Source: Armillaria gallica (taxonomy: Eukaryota; Basidiomycota; Agaricomycetes; Agaricales; Physalacriaceae). Taken from it: a DNA stretch of 64,000 nt. Position 1 is the first letter of the stretch, and every line of letters begins with the position of its first letter. The position numbers were made by a program, and so were the translations under genes. The notes under the pieces were generated by a model. It did no database searches. It saw only the letters and a program-made list of their open reading frames with translations, and was not told the DNA's origin. Of this stretch, positions 1-10,206 are shown piece after piece. The stretch covers positions 4,252,862 to 4,316,861 of the forward strand of contig JBANDB010000008.1 of assembly GCA_037576215.1 (NCBI GenBank), in the 5' to 3' direction.

Positions 1-506
1 TATCACACAATTTCTGGAGACCCGGATACTGCGATTTGACGTTTTTCCTGGTGAACGAGAAGGGACGTCAAAGTTGACTTTATGTGAGAGTGGCTCATGG
101 GTATACAAATGCACTTATAATTGTTAGATCATACAAATCACTGCTGGGGCTGTTCCCTTTTTAGGACGGAAAAAGGTGTTCTGTTTTCCTTTCCCTTTGC
201 GTGTCTCAAAAATGGGATATAGAAAACTTGATAAAAAAATCAGTCTATCTAGTGCTCCTTTCGCGTGCCAAGTGCTGCTCTTCTGTAAATGAAAAGCAGT
301 TTCCTTTGTTCTGACCGCAGGAACGCCTTTTCCATTCGGTTTTGCGGACTCTTTTCTTTACCTTAAAAGAGTACGTGAATGATCTCGCCTGTTTGTTTTT
401 CTGAACTCAATTTTATTAGAAGATGAAATAAATGCCGCAACCGCGACAGACATGTTCGATCTGAAATGTGTCTGTACCGGTTAATGTTTCTGAGCCCTCA
501 GCTCAA
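1..506. other. Intergenic DNA downstream of the first HET gene
   Basis: I see no open frame or motif supporting a gene here. The stretch is T-rich and presumably includes the 3' flank and terminator of the minus-strand HET gene that ends at 507. Confidence 0.5.
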
Positions 507-2438
507 CTAGACCAGATAATTTCTAGTCCGCGCTCTCGCGACTCCAATGCCGTCCAGCCTCTCTCTTTCCTTTCGGTCGGTCATCCTGATAACTGACACT
601 TTCTCAAAGCACCCTTTCTGTCTTCGTCCGACTACCCAATACTGCCCCATTTCTTTCCATGACTCGCGGCTGCCAATCAATGTATACGACCCATCAGGTA
701 TCAGATGCCTGTGGGGAGCGGCGATCTTAAAGACATGGCGAATCCCAGTGGGATCTTTGACGATTAATTCTCCCCAACGAAGCTTCCCTTCCAATCCTCC
801 CAAACGTAGCTCCCGTTCCAATTCTCCCAAACGCAGCTCCTGTTCCAATTCTCCGAAATGGTTCTCCCGATCCAAATTACGCTGCCTCCCTTCCAATTGC
901 TTGTTGTCCAGTCCTTTCATATGCTGGAACTTTTGTAATTCTTCAAAACGCCGCTTCCTTTCCAATTTTACCGAAGTCGGCTTCCCTTCAGACTTCCCCC
1001 CACCAAATCCTTGCACATAGCACTCTTCAATGTACGGTCCGTCGTACCAGTCAGTATCAGTTTCCTCGTCCCGATCGATGATCTCTACGAACCGGTCTCC
1101 ATCCGTCAAGGGAATCTCCTCAACCATCGCCTGGTGCCACGATGGCTTCCACCTCGTCTTGCAATTCCCAGGTGCGGGATACAAGAGGAACAGAAGTCCC
1201 CGATGCTTTCCCTCCATCGTATTTACGAGCGCCGTCCAAGCATCCTCTAGATTCTCATTTTCATAATATGCCGGTATCGTTGTCGACCGGAGCAGATACG
1301 CCAATGCTGCGACTTTATCCACGGGATTGGTGGACACGCGTTTCTGCATGAGCGACAGTAAGCCCAATACCTGATCGGTATTCCACTTCATGAACTCTAG
1401 GGATGCTAGTTGTTGGCGAAACCTCTCTCGGGTTTTCACTTCTAAGTTGCTGCGATCACCTGTATCCCCGCCCAGATCGTAGTTCCTGGTAACCTCCTGT
1501 AGCGTCCACGCACGATTGAACCAACACCGATCACCATTCAAGACGGAGTTCTCTGTCAAGGGCCGCCCCAGTCCACTGAGATAACACACCACCCTCTCCG
1601 CCTGTTCATATACTGCTCCAATAGTGGGCACGTCCACCTTCCACTCCTCCGCACGCAGATCTTCCATCGGCCCTCCCTTCTGCCTCAAACACAGCACATC
1701 GAGCCATGTATACTCGGCTCCCGAATTGAGCATTTCAATCCGGATAAGGTCCAGGCTAGAGTTTTTTGGGATGGGCACCGGCCATTCATATCCATTGATA
1801 GGTGTAGACACATAGACACGATCACTGTCATCCACCCAAGCATGTGATATCGCCTGTGGGCATTTGCGAGCTACCCACCAAGGTACCACCCGATTACTGT
1901 ACAAATCCCAGACACGTCGAGGGGGCACTCTCCGATCGGTTATTTGATGGCCAACAACAGCGTCTCGTCGTGTCTTTCGGTCCAGCGCTTCGAGTTTCGG
2001 TTGGTCTTTAATCTTCGAGGGTTCGTACCAGATGGGACGGAGATAGGCATACACGGTGCCAAAGTCGTAGTTATTGGATATATATGATTGGAGAGTAAAG
2101 TACAGGGACACAGCATCCGATGAGATCCTGAGAGCTGCGAGAGGTGATCGCAGAAAGGAGGGTAATGAGGTGCTCAAGGCGTACGAGGTTCCCAATATGA
2201 GGTTTAGTTTATCCAACAGTCCACGAACGCCCAGGTCGGTGCATAGAGTGTTGGCAAGAGAGGATGGAATAACAGGCTGCCTCCCGGTGTATGATCGTTG
2301 TTTTGTAACTGGAATGAAGGATTCCGCTTCTCCGGTCTCAGTCGAGCATGAAATGGTAACCTCGGGAAGGCGTGCATATGCTTTTTCCTGCGCCGAATTA
2401 TTCATCGCTCTTCTGTGAAAGCTGTATGTGCATACCAT
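507..2438 (-). CDS. HET-domain (heterokaryon incompatibility) protein, copy A
   Basis: HET domains act in fungal non-self recognition and trigger cell death when allorecognition fails; the partner is unknown here. The frame is uninterrupted and open to 2507 (666 codons), but the first ATG is at 2438, so the start is uncertain; an upstream exon spliced at a plausible acceptor near 2515 is possible. Numbering from 2507, HET landmarks follow in order: RRVWDLYSNR (about 197-206), SHAW (221-224), WLDVLCLRQ (268-276), DVPTIGAVY (292-300) and RAWTLQEV (332-339). The C-terminal part carries a charged, heptad-like insertion (repeats such as GELERELRL) that copy B at 13417-15090 lacks. It encodes no recognised nucleotide-binding or lipase-like effector domain. 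It is a same-strand paralogue of copy B, and the two flank a transposon-rich, CpG-poor island. The family call is firm; the trigger and effector are not visible. Confidence 0.88.
   Translation of the reverse strand: MVCTYSFHRRAMNNSAQEKAYARLPEVTISCSTETGEAESFIPVTKQRSYTGRQPVIPSSLANTLCTDLGVRGLLDKLNLILGTSYALSTSLPSFLRSPLAALRISSDAVSLYFTLQSYISNNYDFGTVYAYLRPIWYEPSKIKDQPKLEALDRKTRRDAVVGHQITDRRVPPRRVWDLYSNRVVPWWVARKCPQAISHAWVDDSDRVYVSTPINGYEWPVPIPKNSSLDLIRIEMLNSGAEYTWLDVLCLRQKGGPMEDLRAEEWKVDVPTIGAVYEQAERVVCYLSGLGRPLTENSVLNGDRCWFNRAWTLQEVTRNYDLGGDTGDRSNLEVKTRERFRQQLASLEFMKWNTDQVLGLLSLMQKRVSTNPVDKVAALAYLLRSTTIPAYYENENLEDAWTALVNTMEGKHRGLLFLLYPAPGNCKTRWKPSWHQAMVEEIPLTDGDRFVEIIDRDEETDTDWYDGPYIEECYVQGFGGGKSEGKPTSVKLERKRRFEELQKFQHMKGLDNKQLEGRQRNLDRENHFGELEQELRLGELERELRLGGLEGKLRWGELIVKDPTGIRHVFKIAAPHRHLIPDGSYTLIGSRESWKEMGQYWVVGRRQKGCFEKVSVIRMTDRKERERLDGIGVARARTRNYLV
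766..873. repeat. 27-bp tandem minisatellite inside the HET coding region
   Basis: Four consecutive 27-bp units (766-792, 793-819, 820-846, 847-873) each begin AATTCTCC or close to it, and another unit lies at about 937-963. On the coding strand each unit adds nine residues of the type GELERELRL. The unit length is a multiple of three, so changes in copy number keep the frame and alter only the length of a charged helical insertion. Confidence 0.85.
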
Positions 2439-2984
2439 TGCCTCGTACGGTCGAAGAATTTCAAGTTCCTCTTCGTTGGAAAGCCGTTTGCGTCGGTAGT
2501 CGTTCAAAGGCCCTACGATTGAAAGTTAGATGAAGGTCTTCACCATGAAAGAAGCATAAGCATACATACCACTGACAGACTTTGTCGTTGACGGGGGTAT
2601 GCTAGGGCACGTAGCCAGAACTGCTGCACGATAAGTGGGGACGCTAAGTAAATTGTGTTGGACACTATTTGTTTACACAGCCCGCTGGATCAATGATCAT
2701 CGAATTGATTGACAACAGTTCAGGTCAACAAGCGTTGCTAGCGAGCGGACTTTTAACTGAGTTTTAAATTAGCCGGAATTTCCCGTTTACAGGCGTGATG
2801 CCGTTGGACTTGCCGTTGGTTTGCAGTTCGTAGTTGTTGCGCTGACTGCCCCCTGCCACAGCCAGAGATTTGTATTTGAATATTGATATTATCTGTGCTT
2901 GAGTATGTATAAGCCTGCTTCATTTCAAGGTTGTAGTGTTTCACTTTATCTAGTACAAGGGGGTAGTAAAAGCAAGGGGGCACC
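2439..2984. promoter_or_regulatory. 5' flank of HET copy A
   Basis: About 0.5 kb between the first ATG of HET copy A and the dispersed repeat. A possible short upstream exon with a GTATGT donor near 2570 and an acceptor near 2515 reads in frame into the HET gene, but no ATG was found for it. Nothing else is recognisable. Confidence 0.3.
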
Positions 2985-3433
2985 GGAATGTCGGCCCGGC
3001 ACATCCGGTAGGGTGGTTGGTTGCCTCCGGAGGGGCTGAAAAAATTTTAGAACATGGAATTTTGGGCTCTCTTAGGGCAAAAAAATGATGTTTTTAGACC
3101 TATTAGTACCATTACTTCTATGCAAGCAGTCCTCCCAATAGCTATCCTGAAAGATCACCAAGAAATTAACATCTGAGGCAGTTAAGAGGCAGGTGTGCCG
3201 CAAAGATGCCGGAGATTCACTGGAGAACAACCACATGATGTCATTAAACTAATCTATATATAGGTATAATAGAGTCATGTGGGTGGGTGGTTGGTCCTTG
3301 CCGGCCTGAAATAAATTTTTGGACCTTATGTGCAAAATTTTATTTTGTGTGCCCTCTTGAGTAAAAGTTAAGAAAATCATATTGGGTCGATATTATTTTT
3401 AAGCCCTCTCCTGACCAACCAACCGACCACATG
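2975..3433. repeat. Dispersed repeat, copy A, with a nested inverted-repeat end
   Basis: It shares long blocks with 50865-51240: a GC-rich head containing GGAATGTCGGCCCGGCACAT, a GGTTGGTTG block followed by CTGAAAAAA, a CTATATATAGGTATA block, and a tail with CGGCCTGAAATAAAT. In this copy the segment 3276-3433 also has inverted ends of 21 nt with 18 matches (CATGTGG... and its complement), like a small MITE. No coding capacity. It may be a non-autonomous DNA element or two nested elements. Confidence 0.65.
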
Positions 3434-5375
3434 GGAATAACATACCCTTAAAGGCAGGGTCATGTGATTAAATGACGCACAAGATCCCTGGTCCGTTGTC
3501 TTCCGTTGTCTTTCCATGCACTGCCATGTCCTCACAGGCTATGACACTAACGGCGACTCCACTTCCCTACTGTACATGACACTTTAGTTTGATCCTCATC
3601 TTTCTAAGCCACCACACTGCATGAGATAAGTACTGGGTTCAAGCAAGGTGATGAACCAAATTCCAATTACTCAATTGAAAGTTCACATTTCTTTGCTTTG
3701 GGATGCCTCTTTCAGGCTCTGAAGCTTTCCTTGATCATTTAGGCATGTAAATTGGCCCTTATAATTGAGTGTGGGGTGCACAGGTGCTAATTTGCTAGGA
3801 TGGGCAAAATTATTTTTAGTGACCTTTTCAACTGACCAACTGATCAACTGGATGTGCCAGGCTGACGGCCCGCAACCCCCTTGATCTAGTATTCTGAGTC
3901 CTATGAATATAGGTAATCGGTCATTATGCAGTTGTGAAAGATCTGTGGGAAATTCTTTTTGTGCCATCAATTGATCTTGCTTTTTGCCAACTGTCCTACT
4001 CTGAGCTATCATAGGAACATTTTCTATTTGCACCCGTCCTTTCCCGCATCCTGTTCCAATTAATTTCGGTTGCCCTATTCCTTTCTTGCTTGCCTTTGCA
4101 TCTGTCTTCCATCTTGTTTTTTCTCTCTTCGTCATTTCTCATCTTGTCTTGTCTCACATGTACCCCAGTTTTCTGTCTTTGCTCTCATTACCTTAATTGT
4201 CCTTGAAGATGTCAGCTAGGCTGTCAATGGATAAGGCGGTGCATTGCAAAGATAGGCCTTGAACTTGCAGCATGGCTCGTTGCTATTTTTTCATTCCTGC
4301 AAGACCCCATCTATGTGATATTGGTGGATGATAATTTCAGTATGACCTTGCCTGCTGTTGAGCAAGATGCGTTGCTGGCTTCTCTGTAGTTTTCTCCTTC
4401 TGACCAATGTCATTATTTAATATTCCATAGCATCAGCCACAACTCCAGGATACTGGTGTCCAGTTGCTTATCCTTCTATCATAACTTCAAGGTCTTGAAA
4501 TTTCCATATGGACTGGAATTCACAACCAACAATGCCCCGAACATTTGAATACACCTCTGACAAACCATCATAAGCCTTACCCCCCTCTGCTGGTGAGATT
4601 CTCCACTGCCTTTCAACATTCAGAACGTGATCTTGGCTCTATTTATAGACTTTGATATGCTGGGAACAGCTATTTTGAGCCACCATGTGGTCAGTGCCAG
4701 TTCCAAAGTCTAGACTCTGGGAGTATTACACCTACAAGGCTCATGTGGTGGATAAGGATATGTTGAGACACTGGCAGGATGACATGGCAACTCTACTCAT
4801 CCTTATACATCGCTCCAAAGTGCGTCATTTCTTATACTCATTTTGTCCAGGTCAGTTTGTTTTCTGGTGGCATCCTCACCATCTTCCTCATTGAGACTGA
4901 GAAAAATATTGATCTGGCCAGTGGCTGATCTCGGCCAGCAACTGCAGGTGCTCTGATGTATAAAATGACCAATGTGCTATCAGAATTCCTTGTTCCATGG
5001 TGTGCCTCATGACTACGATGCCTTAATGTACTACATAAATGTGTAGAAAGGAAGGAGAAAGTGATTACAATGCTAATACCATCAGCTATTCTAGTGCCAT
5101 TTGCCATTTCGACTCTTAAGCCTCCTGGTTAAATGTACCAGCATCAGTGCAATGGAGGTGTATGTCTTGACTCCTTGCTTGTGTTTTTTTTTTGCTCACC
5201 AAGAACTCAAATAGTGAATCCTCTCCTTTTGCCTGTCCCATGTCTTGGCCACACTAGCCATGCTGCTCCTTACTCATCTGCCACCTCCTAGCTGCTCAGG
5301 CCTTTTTGGTTGGTGTTCAGCTGGTTTCAATGCGGTTTTTGTGTTCTAACATTTCTGCAAATTCAGGGCCCCTAA
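3434..5375. other. CpG-poor repeat relic without a recognisable gene
   Basis: AT-rich and CpG-poor. A 150-codon minus-strand frame (3683-4135) and a 69-codon plus-strand frame (4685-4894) show no motif I recognise and are probably chance or decayed transposon frames. A block near 3800-3870 resembles the tail of the dispersed repeat just upstream. Confidence 0.4.
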
Positions 5376-7026
5376 TGATGAGCCTAGACTTCCGTGGCAA
5401 TGGCAATACCAACTCGGAATGAGATTGAGTAATTAACATAGTAGCATGGCAATCAAGGCAATTGTGTGTGCAAGTGGGTTCGGGGCACCTCCATGCAGTA
5501 AATCAATTCCTCTATACACAAGTATACACTGCGACTTTAAGTCTGCGAAGTAGTACTGCTTGGTAGTCAAGTACTAGATGCTATGGTTTTAAGCCAGTAG
5601 GGATCTCTCAAAGTGAGAGGGAACGAAAGCGGGTATAATGTGAATACCATGAATTCATATGAGAAAACATGAGGTGAGACTAGAAAACATCGCTAGACGG
5701 TAATCTGAGCGGGGTGAATAATGGAGAATAGACTAAACAGTCGGCAATAGTCTAGGAATGGGTGAGGTGATGAGAAAATAGAGTGGAGACTGCATGTGGC
5801 AAGAGAAAACATGGAACTACAAAAACTGGCAATGATACAGATCCTATACAGTGCAATGGTGCTGAGTCAATGTTGAAACTGGTCTGGTACTGAAACGATC
5901 CTATCCTATGTCAAAACTAACCTTCAAGTCCACTCAAGGGACTGATACTATATGAAAACTGGCTGAACTGATCCTAAGTCTGCTCTGGGACTACCCAAGT
6001 GGGCGACGATAACAATGGTGAAAGAGAAACTGTAAAAACTCCAATGGTGTGAAAGTGAAATGATGATGGCCTATAAAAGATAATGTGGGTGAGGTATGGC
6101 ATGGCAATCACGTATTGGCACAATATGAGCATGCACCAATAGTGTTAAGAGCGAAGAGCAAGTAGCAAAGGACTCTTCACAGTTAAAAACCATGAAATAA
6201 CTCTGGTGAGCTCAAAAGTCGACGTGCAATTGAGAATATGCTGGGGTAAACAGTATATTGCTGTAGAACGGTGAATAGACATGGTTTATGGGTGATAGAC
6301 TAAAGCGTGACAATAATTGACGTAGACTGGGGTCAACTAGAGATGAACTGACTATGAACTATGTTTTCTAGCTAGTTTTTATACTACAAGTACGAATTTA
6401 TAAATAGAGTAAATACACAAGACTTAGTAAGGCTATAAGGCCTTGGCTTTGTAAAAATTGTAAGAAACATATGGTCCTTGGTCTTCTAAAGTAATAGCAA
6501 CTTGTTGATGTTGCCATGTATGAATGTGAACCGTATGGGGTCATTGAGTGATGCACAGATTGTTAGGTGCTGTTTAGCTGCAGATTACTGAGCAATAGTT
6601 GTCGTACTGAAGAGTATGCATGGGGCAATGTTTTCTTAAGGCCTTGGCAGAGTAACAGCCTTAGTAAACATGGTCTGTAGTTACCATAGCTGCAATTGTC
6701 ATAGCTGGGAGGGTACTCACATGGATCACGTCATTTTCATTAAGTGATCAATGGGCACATCAACTGGGTGCTTCTGAGTGATGCATCAATTTCATATTGG
6801 GGTGATTGTCAATCACAGGTGCCTTGCCGTGATAAAGTATGGCAATTACGATGTGTGACAAGATGGAATGGATAACAAAGCACGTGAGGAGTGGTTGCCA
6901 TAGGATGAAAGTGGTATCAGTGTGCATGCAATCATTGGTTTGCTGAAAGGCCATTGAAGGGACAGTAGCATTAATTAGCAGTTAAAATCTGTGAATTCTG
7001 AGTGTACAGAGCCTGGAGGCTCATCA
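5376..7026. mobile_element. LTR-like repeat unit A
   Basis: It begins TGATGAGCCT and ends AGGCTCATCA, a perfect 10-bp inverted terminus with the TG...CA ends typical of retrotransposon LTRs. Its left part aligns with the unit at 8888-10206: shared blocks include AATTAACATAGTAGCA, CACTGCGACTTTAAGTC and a GCCAG-AGGGATCTC block. It carries no coding region and several scattered CTAGAAAA(C/T) motifs. It could be one LTR of a much-deleted retrotransposon, or a solo LTR of an unusually long type. Confidence 0.65.
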
Positions 7027-7391
7027 CCAACTCTTTCCTTTATGTAGGAGAACATACAAAGAATTGTGTCTCCGATTTACAGCAATGCACTTGCAGATTT
7101 TAAAATTCTTGCCTTACTATTGTACAAGTTCATTCAATAAGTTTGTAAGTGGTCAGTACACCCAAACAGAGAGTGCTTAAATATTTTCAGATTCAGCTCA
7201 GTGATGAGTGTGGAAGCTCTTGATGAAATGGTGTAGAAGTTGTGGTGACTTTGCTGCTGTATCCTGCATATACTAAAACAGCTGCAATGTCCCACAGCCT
7301 CCTAAGGGGTGCTGTGTCTTTGAACCGAGTAGGCTAGAATGACAAACTCTGCAGCATTCCATCAAAATCGAGATATCCCATCTCTTGGACA

Positions 7392-7718
7392 GTGACTTCA
7401 TGTACATTAAGTCAGTCTGATGTCACAGAATGCCATAAGTATGAATATGTGCCACTGTTGCTGAGGGTGGCTGCTGCCTTCACAGACACACTGCCAGATC
7501 CTGAGATACAGGTCGATGTTAATGGCAATGTCATGGTGTATTGTCCTGCTGGAGTAGTGAATTATCAGACTAACCATTTCACCACTTGGTTCATTGACCT
7601 TGACAATAATGTGTGGTTCAACAACTCTGGTATCATACAGAGCAGAAACACTACTATGAGAGGGGGTCGATGTGATGCTCACTATGTCTGGGAAATTGCA
7701 CAATCATTTCATTTATAG
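7392..7718 (+). pseudogene. Coding fragment of possible transposon-associated origin
   Basis: A 108-codon open frame lies between the two LTR-like units. The central part (NHFTTWFIDLDNNVWF followed by a Gly-rich turn) resembles a segment recurring in Agaricomycete repeat-encoded hypothetical proteins, where a His-Phe-Thr block precedes a VW(F/Y)-(H/N) block. I recognise the pattern only loosely and cannot name the domain. No flanking exons are convincing and the surroundings are CpG-depleted, so it is probably a decayed relic rather than an active gene. Confidence 0.35.
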
Positions 7719-8225
7719 ATGGATATGCTTATAAAAAGATAAAAGCACATAGGACTCGGTCCTGCCACACAGATGTGCTGGCCCTCACCAACTAGTCCAA
7801 TGTTCATGAAAATTGAAATCATTAAGATGGCTTCAGTCTCATGAGAAGATGATCTTCAGATACTGTACAATTTCAACTTTATCTTCACAGGGTGTGACAT
7901 GTTATGCCACATCTTCAGTTGTGAAGATCTTCACATACAGATGTTGTTAGAGGATATCTGTATGTTATACTCTTATCTTACCTTTCAATCATCACTTGTT
8001 CTTACTTACCTTATATATATAACTTCTGTTGATCACCTATATAGCCTTGCCATAGATATCCAGATACCTCAGTCATTTCACCTACACTGTGCCCGACTGA
8101 GGCATGTATACTGTTACTGTGCTTATTACTATATTACTCACACTCATTCATAAATCTATACTTATATATTCTTCTGTTAATAGATGTGAAATGTTATGGT
8201 CATCTTCATGTTATATATTTTCATT

Positions 8226-8307
8226 GCTGTGGTAGTCTTGTGGTTATGTATTGTGACTGAGCTTCTAGGTTGTGAGTTCAATCCTCTTTGATTGTTTTTT
8301 TTTTTTT
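8226..8307 (+). repeat. tRNA-derived SINE-like element with poly-T tail
   Basis: An A-box-like block TAGTCTTGTGG at 8233-8243 is followed about 30 nt later by a B-box-like AGTTCAATCCT at 8275-8285 (consensus GGTTCRANNCC). A run of 13 T at 8295-8307 could serve as both tail and pol III terminator. The spacing fits a tRNA-like internal promoter, but no intact cloverleaf can be drawn. It is more likely a SINE or tRNA relic than a working tRNA gene. Confidence 0.55.
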
Positions 8308-8685
8308 GACTCCCAGTGGTGATGTTTTAGATGGCTGGATTTGCTAAACAGGCCAATTGTTGGCAAGAGAACAGGCCATGGACATGGAGTCCACCTTTGA
8401 GCTCCTAGAACAGGGTCATTGAGGCTGCATCATAAAACCAAATCACTGGTACAATAGAAACATCTGAGAATGTGCATAGACAATTAAGACATGTGTATTT
8501 TGTTATTTCTTGCTTGAAAAGAGTGCTAATTTGGAAGCTTTTTTCATCTCTTCACTGAGTCTTGTGACATATTATGTGAAGTTAAGGTTGAAATTGTACA
8601 GTATCAGAAGTTCACTGACTGTTAAGTACCTTCAAGAAAGATCAAAAATTCAAAATTGAGGGAGCTGACAGCCAGTCAATATTGA

Positions 8686-8887
8686 ATGCTCTTATTACAA
8701 CAGCAATCAGATCAAAAACATACAACTGTATTGTTTAATATAGCCACAAAGTTTCTAAAGGAAGACAAAGAAACATCACTGGAGATGGCATGGGCATCAA
8801 GCCATCAGGACATACCCAGAAACAAAAAGGCAGATGTCTTGGCAAAGGAAGCATACATGATGCACCATCTGAGATCTCAGATAGCAC
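8686..8887 (+). pseudogene. Retroelement ribonuclease H fragment
   Basis: The frame encodes a stretch containing WASSHQDIPRNKKADVLAKEA. This matches the C-terminal part of retroelement RNase H domains, where W-x-x-x-H-x-x-I-x-x-N-x-x-A-D-x-L-A-K-x-A is conserved, including the last catalytic Asp. Upstream catalytic motifs and any reverse transcriptase are missing, so it is a truncated relic. It stops at the left end of LTR-like unit B, which fits either an RT-RNase H 3' end next to an LTR or a LINE interrupted by the LTR unit. Confidence 0.6.
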
Positions 8888-10206
8888 TGATGAGCCTAGA
8901 CTTCTGTGGCAACAGCAACACCCAAAACTTTGAGAGAGCTTAGGCAATTAACATAGTAGCACAGCAATCAAGGTGTTGTATGTGTGTGAGTGGTTTGGTG
9001 CACCTTTGTGTGGTCAATTCTTCAATAACGCAAGATACACTGCGACTTTAAGTCAGCAAAGTAATACTCTTGGTCAATGAGTACTAGTAGATGTTGGCTG
9101 TAAGCCAGGAGGGATCTCAATAAATGAGATGGGATGGAATCTGGTATGACACAATACCAAGAAACTGTGATAGAAACCATAAAAACGGTCTAGAAAATGT
9201 GAGAAAGGACTAGAAAATGTTGCAATGCTCTAGAAAATGTGTCCTGAAGGTTCAGAAACATGGTAATAGATTAGAAAATATTGAAATAGCCTAGAAAATG
9301 TGGCTAGAGGATGTACCTAATAATGTGAGTTGAAACAATGGTAATAAATATACAGAAACTGCAAGAAACTAGGAGAAAACATGGTAACTGAGGTGCTGAG
9401 TGGGCTGTTGTAGCAATAGATGCATGGCAACACTGAACAATGATGAAGACAAGGGTGAACCTATGGAGAACGGTGCTAAACTGGGCCTACACGGAGGCAA
9501 TACTGAACTAGGCAATGAAAACGATGGTGATGTAGAAGGTGAAAGTGATGAAACAATCCTATGTGATGAAAGTGAAGCAATATTGTAGCATTAAAAGACA
9601 AAAGCAAGTTATTAACACAAGATTTCATGTATTGCAATATACAAAGCTAACCAACAATATTAAGAGTAAAGCAAGCAGGAATGGATAACTTGAAGTAATC
9701 ATAGCTGACTGGTAATGCCATAGACTGGTCAACTGGGTAAGAACTAGCTCTAAAAATGCAGTATTTACCTCATTTTTATATTACAAGTACAGTTTATAAA
9801 TAAAATATTCATTGGAGCCTTAGTAAGGCTGTAAGTCCTTGGCTTTGTAACAGCCACAGTAAACATATGGAATTTACAGTTCTAAAGTAACAGCAACTTC
9901 TCGATGTTGCTGTGTATAGATGAAAACTGTGTGGTTTTATTAAGCGATGAGTGGATCATAAGATACTGTTTAGCTGCAGATTACTGAGCTACAGTTGTCA
10001 TGCTGAGGTGTATGCTTGTGTCAATGGTAATTTGAGGTCTTGGCACTGTAACAGCCTTAGTAAATGTGGTCTGTAGTTGCTGTATGCTTGAAATATTTTG
10101 AACTAGAGGAGAGTTAATGTTAATCATGTCATTTCATTAAGTGATCAAAAGACACATTAATGTGGCAATGCAACATGATGCAGTGATGAGCCTCCAGGCT
10201 CTGTAC
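8888..10206. mobile_element. LTR-like repeat unit B
   Basis: It starts TGATGAGCCTAGACTTC exactly as unit A and runs in the same direction with the same order of blocks, including GCCTTAGTAAA and ATTAAGTGATCAA near the right end. The right terminus is inverted relative to unit A: here TGATGAGCCTCCAGGCTC, there its reverse complement. Several CTAGAAAATGT repeats lie near 9180-9300. With unit A this could be an LTR pair around 1.86 kb of decayed interior. Confidence 0.65.

Noticed and set aside
766..963. Regularly repeated units resembling a CRISPR array
   Set aside because: Units are contiguous without spacers, lie within a eukaryotic coding frame and encode a nonapeptide repeat.
547..1020. 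157-codon plus-strand frame
   Set aside because: It is the mirror of the HET gene's repeat-rich 3' part; its Ser/Pro-rich sequence results from the minisatellite on the other strand.
3683..4135. 150-codon minus-strand frame as a gene
   Set aside because: No motif, no splicing partner, CpG-poor repeat surroundings; more likely a chance or relic frame.
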